A DNA stretch of 64,000 nucleotides, from the NCBI RefSeq assembly GCF_018131105.1, contig NZ_JAFCJI010000002.1, positions 1,178,001 to 1,242,000 of the forward strand, in the 5' to 3' direction. Numbering within the stretch: the first letter of the stretch is position 1; each line of letters begins with the position of its first letter. The stretch comes from Bradyrhizobium manausense. GTDB taxonomy: Bacteria > Pseudomonadota > Alphaproteobacteria > Rhizobiales > Xanthobacteraceae. Positions 42,099 to 50,232 of the stretch are shown one piece after another. The notes beneath the pieces are model-generated. The model saw nothing but the letters and a program-made list of their open reading frames with translations, had not been told where the DNA came from and made no database searches. The translations under genes and the position numbers were made by a program.

Positions 42099-42602
42099 TC
42101 AGGTCGGCTGAAGCACGAAGTGCGCCTCGAGGCTGGTTTCTTTCGGGCTCCGCATGATCGGCCGCAGGAAGACGGTTTTGAACTCACCGCTGTCATAGGC
42201 GAGGTGACCGTGCGGCTGGCCGAAGATCGGAATGATCTGCGGCATCTCGAGCCGGAACGCACCGTCCTTGTCGGTCAGCGTGGCGCCGTGGCTCTGCGGC
42301 TCGTGCTCCTGGCCTTCGACCGTGTGCGCCCAGATCTGGATGCGCTGCCCGGCCAGCGGCGCACCGTCGCCGGCGCGACGCACGGTGCCGCTCATCACGA
42401 AGCCGCCTTTTCCGATCCGCTCCACGATCGGCGCGCCCTTGCGGTAGTTGTTTGCGCCACCGGTCATCGATTCCGTCGGCGCAAGACCTTCCGCATGCGC
42501 AGGCAGCAGGAGCCCGGAAGCCCCGGCGCCCAAAACGCCCGATGCAAGGACGGAGCTACCGGCAATGAGGAGGTTGCGGCGGTTGAGTACGACAAGGGTC
42601 AT
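42099..42602 (-). CDS. Intradiol dioxygenase-like secreted protein
   Basis: A 167-residue protein with a twin-arginine-like leader (LNRRNLLIAGSSVLASGVLG, then ending at AHA). The mature part has GGFVMSGTVRRAGDGAPLAG then QRIQIWAHTVEGQEHEPQSH and GQPHGHLAYDSGEFKTVFLR, reminiscent of the beta-sandwich core of intradiol ring-cleavage dioxygenases (protocatechuate 3,4-dioxygenase type). The tyrosine iron ligands of true enzymes are not apparent, only the H-x-H pair, so catalysis is unproven. Its ATG at 42602 is the first that gives a leader. It heads the pair with the membrane haem protein. Confidence 0.75.
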   Translation of the reverse strand: MTLVVLNRRNLLIAGSSVLASGVLGAGASGLLLPAHAEGLAPTESMTGGANNYRKGAPIVERIGKGGFVMSGTVRRAGDGAPLAGQRIQIWAHTVEGQEHEPQSHGATLTDKDGAFRLEMPQIIPIFGQPHGHLAYDSGEFKTVFLRPIMRSPKETSLEAHFVLQPT

Positions 42603-42726
42603 GTCTGTCCTCCTGGCAACCGTGCGGTTGTTTGCCCGAGGATACAACATCAAGCACGAAACGCACAGCCAAGACGACGGGCGCGACGGGGCGCTATAAC
42701 AGAGTTGTGAAGCGGGCAACCGGCTC

Positions 42727-42813
42727 GCAGGATCGGCAGAGCGAAGCGAAACCCATCAAAGTTTCTGGTGAGGAGACATGATGGGTTTCGCAAGTGCTCT
42801 ACCCATCCTACGC
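42727..42813. repeat. Long inverted repeat (GAAACCCATCA...TGATGGGTTTC family)
   Basis: gcaggatcggcagagcgaag followed by cgaaacccatca pairs with tgatgggtttcg, agtgctctacccatcctacg about 30 bases later. Words such as gggtttcgc...ctctacccatcctacg are typical dispersed palindromic elements in Bradyrhizobium. It sits between the divergent dioxygenase-like and LLM genes. Confidence 0.75.
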
Positions 42814-42871
42814 GGTGACATTACATGTCTTGCTTCCAGACACGCAGCCCTTCCACTCCGGTAGCTCTCTC

Positions 42872-43876
42872 ATGATCCCCTTCTCCGTGCTCGACCTCGC
42901 TCCCATCAAGCAGGGCTCCGACGCCGCGCAAGCGTTTCGCAATTCGCTCGATCTCGCCCGGCATGCGGAAGCCCTGGGTTTCAAACGCTTCTGGCTGGCC
43001 GAGCATCACAACATGACGGGGATTGCGAGCGCGGCGACGTCGGTAGTGATCGGGCATGTCGCGGGCGGCACGAAGACGATCCGCGTCGGCTCCGGCGGCG
43101 TGATGCTGCCGAATCATTCGCCACTTGTGATCGCCGAACAGTTCGGCACGCTGGAGTCGCTCTATCCCGGGCGGATCGATCTCGGGCTCGGACGTGCGCC
43201 GGGCACCGACCAGCTCACCGCGCGGGCGATGCGGCGCGACCTTGCAACGGCTGCCGAGAACTTTCCGCATGACGTGCTGGAACTGCAGGCGCTGCTCGGT
43301 GACGTGCAACCGAACCAGGCCATCCGCGCCGTGCCGGGCATGGGGACGAACGTGCCGCTGTGGATCCTCGGCTCCAGCATGTTCGGCGCCCAGCTCGCGG
43401 CCATGCTGGGATTGCCCTTCGCGTTCGCCTCGCATTTTGCGCCGCAGATGATGATGCCGGCGCTGCGCGAATATCGCGCGCGGTTCGAGCCCTCGGCGCA
43501 GCTCGACAAGCCCTATGCGATGGTCGGCGTCAACGTATTCGCCGCCGACAGCGACGTCGAGGCGCAGCGCATGTTCACCTCGTTACAGCAGCAGTTCATC
43601 AATCTGCGCCGCGGCACGCCGGGCCCATTGCCGCCGCCGGTCGACGATATGGACGTGCTGTGGTCGCCGGCCGAGAAGGCCGGCGTGGCCCAGTCGCTCG
43701 CCTGCTCCGCCGTCGGCTCGCCCGCCGCTGTCGAAGACAAGCTGAAGGCGCTGATCGCCGACACCGCGGCGGATGAGCTGATGACGACGGGGCAGATCTA
43801 CGATCACGCCGCGCGCCTGCGCTCGTTCGAGATCGCGGCCGAGGTACGGGATCGGCTGGCGAGGGCGGCTGCCTAG
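42872..43876 (+). CDS. LLM class flavin-dependent oxidoreductase
   Basis: A 334-residue bacterial-luciferase-like TIM-barrel protein. IPFSVLDLAPIKQGSDAAQA starts the fold; GFKRFWLAEHHNMTGIASAA with the E-H-H block and GSGGVMLPNHSPLVIAEQFG then LGLGRAPGTDQLTARA follow as in the MsnO8-type group. It would use FMNH2 or F420-free reduced flavin to oxidise an unidentified substrate. The start at 42872 has no clear ribosome site; 26 additional residues upstream look non-coding. It ends two bases from the inverted repeat shared with 2316-2403. Confidence 0.9.
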   Translation: MIPFSVLDLAPIKQGSDAAQAFRNSLDLARHAEALGFKRFWLAEHHNMTGIASAATSVVIGHVAGGTKTIRVGSGGVMLPNHSPLVIAEQFGTLESLYPGRIDLGLGRAPGTDQLTARAMRRDLATAAENFPHDVLELQALLGDVQPNQAIRAVPGMGTNVPLWILGSSMFGAQLAAMLGLPFAFASHFAPQMMMPALREYRARFEPSAQLDKPYAMVGVNVFAADSDVEAQRMFTSLQQQFINLRRGTPGPLPPPVDDMDVLWSPAEKAGVAQSLACSAVGSPAAVEDKLKALIADTAADELMTTGQIYDHAARLRSFEIAAEVRDRLARAAA

Positions 43877-43877
43877 T

Positions 43878-43963
43878 CGTCATGCCCGGGCTTGTCCCGG
43901 GCATCCACGCCTTTCATCTTCACGCCAAGAACGTGGATGGCCGGGACAAGCCCGGCCATGACG
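43878..43963. repeat. Long imperfect inverted repeat (family A), copy 2
   Basis: cgtcatgcccgggcttgtcc and ggacaagcccggccatgacg are the same arms as in copy 1 at 2316-2403, again with ACGTGGATGG ahead of the right arm. It fills the gap between the convergent LLM and chemotaxis receptor genes, where a hairpin could end both transcripts. Confidence 0.85.
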
Positions 43964-43984
43964 GCGATCCTTGAGAAGCGTCGC

Positions 43985-45694
43985 TTACGCCGCCCTGATC
44001 GAGCTCATGAAGCTGGCGACGCCGCGCTTGAGGCGCGCGCTCTCGCCCGCCAGCGACTGCGCGGCCGACTGCACCTGGGCGGAGGCACCGCCGGTCTCGG
44101 ACGCACCGCGCTGCACGTCGGCGATGCTGGTCTCGACCTGAGAGGTGCCTTCGGCAGCGCGCTGCACGTTGCGGGAAATCTCCTGCGTGGCGGAGCCCTG
44201 CTGCTCGACCGAAGCCGAGATCGCGGACGAGATCTCAGAGATCTTGCCGATCGTCGCGCCGATCTCCTTGATCGCCGCGACCGAGTCGCGCGTCGCCGAC
44301 TGGATGTCGGCGATCTGCTGACTGATCTCACCGGTCGCCTTCGCGGTCTGCTCGGCCAGTGACTTCACCTCGGACGCGACGACTGCGAAGCCGCGGCCCG
44401 CCTCACCTGCGCGCGCGGCCTCGATGGTCGCGTTCAGCGCCAGCAAATTGGTCTGGCCGGCGATGGTCTGGATCAGATCGACGACGTCGCCGATGCGGCT
44501 GGCGGCCTGCGACAGCTCGCTGATGCGGGTGTCGGTTTTCTGCGCCTGGCTGACGGCCTCGCCCGCGATCCGCGCCGAGGTCTCGACCTGGCGGGAGATC
44601 TCACCGATGGAGGAGGCAAGCTCCTCGCTCGCTGCGGCGACCGAATGCACGTTGGCCGAGGCTTCGCCCGATGCCGTCGAGGCGCGACTGGAGACCTGTG
44701 AGACGGTGTCGGCGGTCTTCGACAGCGTCGTCGACGATGTCTCGAGCTGGCCGGCGGCGACCGAGACCAGCTCGATGATCTCGCCGACCTCGCGCTCGAA
44801 CTGATCGGCGAGCCGGTTCATGTCGACCTTGCGCGCTTCGCCTTGGCGCTGCTCGGCAGCGGCCTGCTCCTCGCGGAGACGATTGGTCTCCATCATGGCG
44901 TCGCGGAACACTTGCACCGTGCGCGCCATCTCGCCGATCTCGTCGCGACGATCGGCATGAGCGACGGGCGCATCGAGCTGACCGGCGCTGAGCGAGGCCA
45001 TGCGCTCCTTCAGGCCGGTGAGCGGCTTGACCACGCTGCGGCCGACGGCCCAGGCGATCATGATCGAGATCAGCATCAGGACGGCAATGACGATCGAGGC
45101 CGTCTGCGCCATCGACCAGAAGGAATTGTCGACCTCCGACATGTACTCGGCCGAAGCGATCATCAGATTCCACGGCGCGAAGCCGCGGGTGAAGGCCACC
45201 TTCGCCAGCGGGGTCGGATCGGAGCCGCTGCGGCGGAACGAATAGCGCAGTGTGCCTTGCCCCTTCTTCGCGATGCCCATCAGGGTGACGGCGAAGAAAT
45301 TGCCGTCGGCGTCCTTGTTCGGACGCATGTCCTTGCCGACGAATTGCGGAATGCCGGGATTGGAGACGCAAAGGCCCGTCTCGTAATCGTAGATGTAGGC
45401 GTAGTTGCTGTGGTCCTCGTACCAGACGTAATTATTGGCTTCCTGGAAGCGCTTCTTGGCTTCTTCCTCGGTCATCTGCCCGGCCTTGTAGGCCTTGTAG
45501 TAGCCATCGGCCAGGTTCCAGACGATATCGACGGCAGCATGCGCCTTCTCGACCCGCTCGTTGACGAGCTGATTGCGTGCCAGCCACAGGATCGTGGAAG
45601 CGACCAGAGCCATGCAGATCGCGGCAACCAACGTCATGAGCGCGAGCTTGGCGCCGATCGAGCGCAGCGAAAACAGATCCTTGAGAGCCGGCAT
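43985..45694 (-). CDS. Methyl-accepting chemotaxis protein, sCache sensor
   Basis: A 569-residue chemoreceptor. A transmembrane segment near residue 12-40 (LALMTLVAAICMALVASTIL) precedes a single-Cache periplasmic domain (YVWYEDHSNYAYIYDYETGL, GNFFAVTLMGIAKKGQG). A second segment near 205-225 leads to a HAMP domain and the long signalling coiled-coil with the hairpin tip DLIQTIAGQTNLLALNATIE and ARAGEAGRGFAVVASEV, the hallmark of chemoreceptors. Glu/Gln-rich helices carry methylation sites. It has no C-terminal CheR-tethering pentapeptide. The ligand, usually a carboxylate for this Cache type, is unknown. Confidence 0.95.
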   Translation of the reverse strand: MPALKDLFSLRSIGAKLALMTLVAAICMALVASTILWLARNQLVNERVEKAHAAVDIVWNLADGYYKAYKAGQMTEEEAKKRFQEANNYVWYEDHSNYAYIYDYETGLCVSNPGIPQFVGKDMRPNKDADGNFFAVTLMGIAKKGQGTLRYSFRRSGSDPTPLAKVAFTRGFAPWNLMIASAEYMSEVDNSFWSMAQTASIVIAVLMLISIMIAWAVGRSVVKPLTGLKERMASLSAGQLDAPVAHADRRDEIGEMARTVQVFRDAMMETNRLREEQAAAEQRQGEARKVDMNRLADQFEREVGEIIELVSVAAGQLETSSTTLSKTADTVSQVSSRASTASGEASANVHSVAAASEELASSIGEISRQVETSARIAGEAVSQAQKTDTRISELSQAASRIGDVVDLIQTIAGQTNLLALNATIEAARAGEAGRGFAVVASEVKSLAEQTAKATGEISQQIADIQSATRDSVAAIKEIGATIGKISEISSAISASVEQQGSATQEISRNVQRAAEGTSQVETSIADVQRGASETGGASAQVQSAAQSLAGESARLKRGVASFMSSIRAA

Positions 45695-45975
45695 TCTGCC
45701 TCTTCGGGTTTTGTTGGGCGGCGCGCACCTTAAGGATAAGGCGACAAGCCATCACGAGGTGGGAATGCGCAAATTAGAGGCGATTCGTTAAGGAACTCAT
45801 TTGCGCCACGAAGGCGACGCGGGCGTTATCGAAGGCTTAAACTGGGCCCCGCCCACCAGCGCGAGCGGCGCGAGTGCCAAGCCCTGTGCGCCCCTTCGAC
45901 GCTGTCAATGGGCTGACGTCACCAGCGTTTTTATGGCACAAGAGCGCCATCGCCGACCGACCAACGAGGCCACGC

Positions 45976-47271
45976 ATGCCCGCGCCCAAACCGCCTGCCT
46001 TCGAGACCCTGAGCCTGCATGCGGGCCAGCATCCGGATCCCGTGACCGGGGCCCGGGCGGTGCCGATCTACCAGACCACGTCCTACGTCTTCCAGGATTC
46101 CGATCACGCCGCAGCGCTGTTCAATCTGGAGCGCGCCGGGCACATCTATACGCGCATCTCCAACCCGACGACCGGTGTGCTGGAGGAGCGGCTCGCGGCG
46201 CTGGAGGGCGGCGTCGGCGCGATCTGCACCGCGAGCGGCATGGCCGCGCTGCATCTGGCCATCGCGACGCTGCTGAACGCCGGCGATCACATCGTGGCGT
46301 CGAGCTCGCTCTATGGCGGCACCATCAACCTGCTGGCGCACACGCTGCCGCGCTTCGGCATCACCACCACCTTCGTGAAGCCGCGCGATCACGATGCATT
46401 CCGGAAAGCGATCAAGCCGAACTCGAAGCTTGTGATCGGCGAGACCATCGGCAATCCCGGGCTCGAGGTGCTCGACATTCCCAAAGTCGCGGCGATCGCG
46501 CATGAAGCAGGGATTCCGCTGCTGATCGACAACACCTTCGCCACGCCCTATCTCAGCCGGCCGATCGAGCTCGGTGCCGACATCGTCATGCATTCGGCGA
46601 CCAAATGGATCGGTGGCCACGGCATCGCGATCGGTGGTGCCATCGTCGACGGCGGCCGCTTCGACTGGCGGGCGTCCGGCAAATTCGGCGTGCTGACGGA
46701 GCCCTATGGCGGCTATCACGGCATCGTCTTCGACGAGCAATTCGGCACGGCGGCCTTCATCATGCGCGCGCGCACCGAGGGCCTGCGCGATTTCGGCGCC
46801 TGCCTGTCGCCGACCAATGCGTTTCAGCTCCTGCAGGGCGTCGAGACGCTCGGCGTGCGCATGGACCGGCACATGCAGAACACGCTATCCGTGCTGGAGG
46901 CGCTGAAATCCAACAAGGCTGTCGACTGGGTGCTGCATCCCTCGCTGGAGAACCACCCCGACTATCAGCTGGCCAAGACGCTGCTGCCGCGCGGCGCGGG
47001 CTCGATCGTCTCGTTCGGCATCAAGGGCGGCCGGCCCGCGGGCCGCAAGTTCATCGAGTCGCTGCGCATGATCAGCCACCTCGCCAATGTCGGCGACGCC
47101 AAGACGCTGGTGATCCACCCCGCCTCGACCACGCATCAGCAGATGGATGCCGAGCAGCTCAAGGCCGCCGGTATCGGCGAGGAGCTGGTGCGGCTCTCTG
47201 TCGGCATCGAGACCGCCGGCGACATCATCGACGATCTCGCGCAGGCGCTGCGCATCTCGCAGAAGGTTTGA
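45976..47271 (+). CDS. metY: O-acetylhomoserine aminocarboxypropyltransferase
   Basis: A 431-residue PLP enzyme of the Cys/Met metabolism family, making homocysteine from O-acetylhomoserine and sulfide for methionine synthesis. ETLSLHAGQHPDPVTGARAV with VPIYQTTSY opens it; YTRISNPTTGVLEERLAALE, TASGMAALHLAIATLLNAGD and the Schiff-base lysine in VMHSATKWIGGHGIAIGG are diagnostic. GAGG lies six bases ahead of the ATG at 45976. The 281-base region upstream shows no SAM-responsive riboswitch that I could recognise. A hydrolase gene follows four bases after the stop. Confidence 0.94.
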   Translation: MPAPKPPAFETLSLHAGQHPDPVTGARAVPIYQTTSYVFQDSDHAAALFNLERAGHIYTRISNPTTGVLEERLAALEGGVGAICTASGMAALHLAIATLLNAGDHIVASSSLYGGTINLLAHTLPRFGITTTFVKPRDHDAFRKAIKPNSKLVIGETIGNPGLEVLDIPKVAAIAHEAGIPLLIDNTFATPYLSRPIELGADIVMHSATKWIGGHGIAIGGAIVDGGRFDWRASGKFGVLTEPYGGYHGIVFDEQFGTAAFIMRARTEGLRDFGACLSPTNAFQLLQGVETLGVRMDRHMQNTLSVLEALKSNKAVDWVLHPSLENHPDYQLAKTLLPRGAGSIVSFGIKGGRPAGRKFIESLRMISHLANVGDAKTLVIHPASTTHQQMDAEQLKAAGIGEELVRLSVGIETAGDIIDDLAQALRISQKV

Positions 47272-47275
47272 CCCG

Positions 47276-48058
47276 ATGAAGCTCTCCGTCAACGGTGTTG
47301 AGGTGTTTGCCGCAACCGGCGGCCGCGAATTCGACAAGTCCCTGCCGACGGTCGTCTTCATCCATGGCGCCGGTTTCGACCATTCGACCTGGGCGCTGCA
47401 TACGCGCTGGTTCGCCCATCACGGCTTTGGCGTGCTGGCGCCTGATCTGCCCGGCCATGGCCGTTCGGCCGGGCCCTCGCTCGGAAGCATCGCCGAGATG
47501 GCCGACTGGACCGCGGCGCTGCTCGATACGGCCGGCAGCGCCAAGGCGCACCTGATCGGCCACTCCATGGGATCGCTGATCTCGCTGGAGACCGCGGCGC
47601 GTCACCCCGACAAGGTGTCCGCGCTGAGCCTGATCGGCACCGCCGCGACGATGACCGTTGGCCCGGATCTGTTGAAGGCCGCCGAAGCCAATGAGCAGGA
47701 CGCCAACGATATGGTCTCGATCTGGGGCCTCGGCTTCAAGGCCGAGCTCGGCGGCAGCCTCGCGCCGGGCCTGTGGATGCATGGCGGCGCGCAGGCCGTG
47801 CTCAAGCATTGCGAGCCGGGCGTGCTGTTCAGGGATCTGTCGGCCTGCAATGCCTATGCAAACGCGCTCACGGCCGCTGCAAGCGTGAAGGTGCCGACGA
47901 CGCTCATCCTCGGCGAACGCGACATGATGACACCGATGAAAGCCGGCAAGGCGCTTGCTGCCGCCATCCCGCACGCGAAGACGGTGGTGGTGCCGGGCGC
48001 CGGACACATGATCATGGCCGAGCGCCCGGATGAACTGCTGGTGGCGTTGAAAGGCTGA
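47276..48058 (+). CDS. Alpha/beta fold hydrolase
   Basis: A 260-residue serine hydrolase. VVFIHGAGFDHSTWALHTRW is the HG-x-G oxyanion block, HLIGHSMGSLISLETAARHP holds the G-H-S-M-G nucleophile elbow, ILGERDMMTPMKAG the acid and VPGAGHMIMAERPDELL the His. The gene begins four bases after metY and is followed 30 bases later by an SDR gene, so the three are probably cotranscribed. The substrate is unknown, and a direct role in methionine synthesis is not obvious. Confidence 0.9.
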   Translation: MKLSVNGVEVFAATGGREFDKSLPTVVFIHGAGFDHSTWALHTRWFAHHGFGVLAPDLPGHGRSAGPSLGSIAEMADWTAALLDTAGSAKAHLIGHSMGSLISLETAARHPDKVSALSLIGTAATMTVGPDLLKAAEANEQDANDMVSIWGLGFKAELGGSLAPGLWMHGGAQAVLKHCEPGVLFRDLSACNAYANALTAAASVKVPTTLILGERDMMTPMKAGKALAAAIPHAKTVVVPGAGHMIMAERPDELLVALKG

Positions 48059-48088
48059 ACGAATCAATCAGGATCGATCGGAGATCCC

Positions 48089-48823
48089 ATGGGCAGCGAG
48101 ACCTTGAAAGGGCGGACGGCACTCGTCACCGGCGGTTCGCGCGGGATTGGCGCGGCGGTTTGCAGGGCGCTGGCTGAGGCTGGCGCGGCCGTCGCGATCA
48201 ACTGCCGCGAGCAGATCGGGCAGGCCGAGAAGCTGGCAGGCGAGATCGGCCGGCAGGGTGGACGTGCCATCGTCGTGGCGGCCGACGTCTCGCAACGCGA
48301 GGCGGTGACTGACATGGCCGAACGCGTCACGGGCGCGCTCGGGCCGATCGACATTCTCGTCAACAATGCCGGCATCGCCATCACGCGCGGCGTCGACGAT
48401 CTCACGGAGGACGATTTCGACCGCACCATCCTGGTCAATCTGAAGTCCGTGTTCCTGTGCACGCAGGCGGTGCTGCCGTCGATGCGTGCGCGGAAATGGG
48501 GCCGCATCGTCAACATCTCCTCGGGTGCCGCACGCGGCGCCGGCTCGATCGGGCCGCATTACAATGCCTCCAAGGCCGGCATGGAAGGCCTCACGCGCGG
48601 CTATGCGGCGCGTCTGGTGAAGGAAGGCATCACCGTCAACGCGGTGGCGCCCTCGCTGATCGAGACCGACATGATGAGCGGCCAGCCGCAACTCGTCAGC
48701 CGCATCCCGCTCGGCCGCTTCGGCACCGCGGACGAGGTGGCGAAAGCCGTGATGCTGCTCGTCGACAACGCCTACATGACCGGGCAGACGATCGCGCTGA
48801 GTGGCGGGATGGCGTTTAATTGA
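48089..48823 (+). CDS. SDR family oxidoreductase, FabG-like
   Basis: A 244-residue short-chain dehydrogenase with the length and motifs of 3-oxoacyl-ACP reductases: TALVTGGSRGIGAAVCRALA, ILVNNAGIAITRG, VNISSGAARGAGSIGPHYNA with SKAGMEGLTRG (catalytic Ser, Tyr, Lys), and YMTGQTIALSGGMAFN at the C-terminus. It could reduce a beta-keto compound or oxidise an alcohol. It ends 13 bases before a long inverted repeat. Confidence 0.92.
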   Translation: MGSETLKGRTALVTGGSRGIGAAVCRALAEAGAAVAINCREQIGQAEKLAGEIGRQGGRAIVVAADVSQREAVTDMAERVTGALGPIDILVNNAGIAITRGVDDLTEDDFDRTILVNLKSVFLCTQAVLPSMRARKWGRIVNISSGAARGAGSIGPHYNASKAGMEGLTRGYAARLVKEGITVNAVAPSLIETDMMSGQPQLVSRIPLGRFGTADEVAKAVMLLVDNAYMTGQTIALSGGMAFN

Positions 48824-48836
48824 GAGGCGGACTCAT

Positions 48837-48993
48837 CTTCCTTCTCCCCTTGCGGGAGAAGGTGGCGCGAAGCGCCGGATGAGGGGTATCTCTCCGCGAA
48901 TGCAGATCGTGAGAGACGTACTCGCGGAGAGATACCCCTCACCCGTCTCGCCGCTACCGCGGCGAGCCACCCTCTCCCGCAAGGGGAGAGGGT
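48837..48993. repeat. Long inverted repeat (CCTTCTCCCCTTGCGGGAGAAGG family), copy 1
   Basis: Outer arms cttctccccttgcgggagaa and ctctcccgcaaggggagagg, inner arms gatgaggggtatctctccgc and gcggagagatacccctcacc, and central gcgaatgcagatcgtgagag. The same nested arrangement appears at 56851-57000. It closes the metY-hydrolase-SDR unit from one side and the phn operon tail from the other, between convergent genes, so it may act as a shared terminator. Confidence 0.85.
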
Positions 48994-49000
48994 AAGGTAC

Positions 49001-49612
49001 TCACCACATCGTCGCGGCGGCGCGCTCGGGCCAGATGCGATCATACTCCGCACCGCCGACCTTGTTCGCGCTCATCTCGGCGAGGATCTGGCCCGGTGTC
49101 GGCAGCGTCTTCGGGTCGATGCGCTTGTCGGGATTCCAGAGGTCGGAGCGGACGATGGCGCGGGCGCACTGGAAATAGATCTCGTCCACGTTCATCACCA
49201 TGACGCTGCGCGGCGCCTTGCCTTCGACCTTGAACGAGGCAAGCAGCTCCGGATCGATCGAGAGATGCGCGCGGCCGTTGGCGCGCACCGCGTTGCCCGA
49301 GCCCGGGATCAGGAACATCAGCGACACCCTGGGGTCACGCACGATGTTGCGCAGGGAATCGACCCGGTTGTTGCCGCGGCGATCCGGCAGCATCAGCGTC
49401 CTGGGATCATGGATGCGGACGAAGCCGGGAAGATCGCCGCGCGGCGAGCAATCGATGCCTTCAGGACCGATGGTGGCGAGCGCGGCGAACGGCGCCTTCT
49501 CGATGAAGATCCGATAGAGCGGGGTGACGTGGTCGGCAACTTTCACGGTCGAGGCGTCGTTGGTGGCGCCGTAGATGGCTTCCAGCTGTTCGACCGTTTC
49601 GATCACACACAT
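49001..49612 (-). CDS. PPOX-type flavoprotein, MSMEG_1061-like (pyridoxamine 5'-phosphate oxidase fold)
   Basis: A 203-residue FMN-binding split-barrel protein. FIEKAPFAALATIGPEGIDC then SPRGDLPGFVRIHD, PDRRGNNRVDSLRNIVRDPR and SLMFLIPGSGNAVRANGRAH are the FMN-contact blocks of the pyridoxamine-phosphate-oxidase-like fold. It lacks clear pyridoxine specificity and is probably a flavin-dependent reductase. The ATG at 49612 follows GGAGAG. It lies 23 bases after phnN in the same direction, so it is likely the last gene of the C-P lyase operon, though a phosphonate role is unproven. Confidence 0.88.
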   Translation of the reverse strand: MCVIETVEQLEAIYGATNDASTVKVADHVTPLYRIFIEKAPFAALATIGPEGIDCSPRGDLPGFVRIHDPRTLMLPDRRGNNRVDSLRNIVRDPRVSLMFLIPGSGNAVRANGRAHLSIDPELLASFKVEGKAPRSVMVMNVDEIYFQCARAIVRSDLWNPDKRIDPKTLPTPGQILAEMSANKVGGAEYDRIWPERAAATMW

Positions 49613-49635
49613 TCCGCTCTCTCCTGTTCCACCAG

Positions 49636-50232
49636 CTACTCGCGCCAGCATTCGTTCCTGATCACGCGCAGGAGGTGGCGGCTGTGATACTCCGCGCTGC
49701 CCGCATTGAGGATGGTGACATCGGCATTGGCCGATGCGTCATCGACGCTGCGCGCGAGCCGTTCGGCGATATTGCCGTCGCTGTGACGCGCGCGGGCGGC
49801 GAGGCGCTGCGCCAGCACGTCCGGCGGCGCCGTGATCGCGACCACGACGACATTGGCGTAGGCCTGGCGCAACGTAGCGATGACCGTGCGCGAGACATTG
49901 GCGACGACGGCGCGCCCGGCACGGATGTCGTCGTTGATCTCCAGCGGCAGCGCATAGGAATGCCCGTGCGCATCCCATTGCACGGCGAAATCGCCGTGAT
50001 CACGCGAGCGGGCGAATTCGTCGGGGCTCAGCGCAATGTTGTCTTCGTCGGCAGAGGACGCACGCGTCACGACACGACGCGGGAAGACGATGTCGTGATC
50101 GTCGATACAGGCCGCCTGCGCCAGCCGCAGCAGCGTATCCTTGCCGGCGCCGGACGGGCCGACCACGAGCACCAGTCGCCCGGGCCCGATCGCAGCCGCC
50201 GCGTCCCTTGCCGTCACGACGGTATCGCTCAT
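49636..50232 (-). CDS. phnN: Ribose 1,5-bisphosphate phosphokinase PhnN
   Basis: A 198-residue guanylate-kinase-like enzyme that phosphorylates ribose 1,5-bisphosphate to PRPP, the final salvage step of C-P lyase. LVLVVGPSGAGKDTLLRLAQ is the Walker A loop with G-P-S-G-A-G-K-D-T; FPRRVVTRASSADEDNIALS is a base-binding block, and VVVVAITAPPDVLAQRLAAR is a later helix. The phnN start overlaps the phnM stop by four bases. A true PhnN implies PRPP as end product. Confidence 0.95.
   Translation of the reverse strand: MSDTVVTARDAAAAIGPGRLVLVVGPSGAGKDTLLRLAQAACIDDHDIVFPRRVVTRASSADEDNIALSPDEFARSRDHGDFAVQWDAHGHSYALPLEINDDIRAGRAVVANVSRTVIATLRQAYANVVVVAITAPPDVLAQRLAARARHSDGNIAERLARSVDDASANADVTILNAGSAEYHSRHLLRVIRNECWRE

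Noticed and set aside
45790..45975. A possible SAM-responsive riboswitch ahead of metY
   Set aside because: I looked for the SAM-II type core expected before alphaproteobacterial methionine genes and found no convincing pairing or conserved core.
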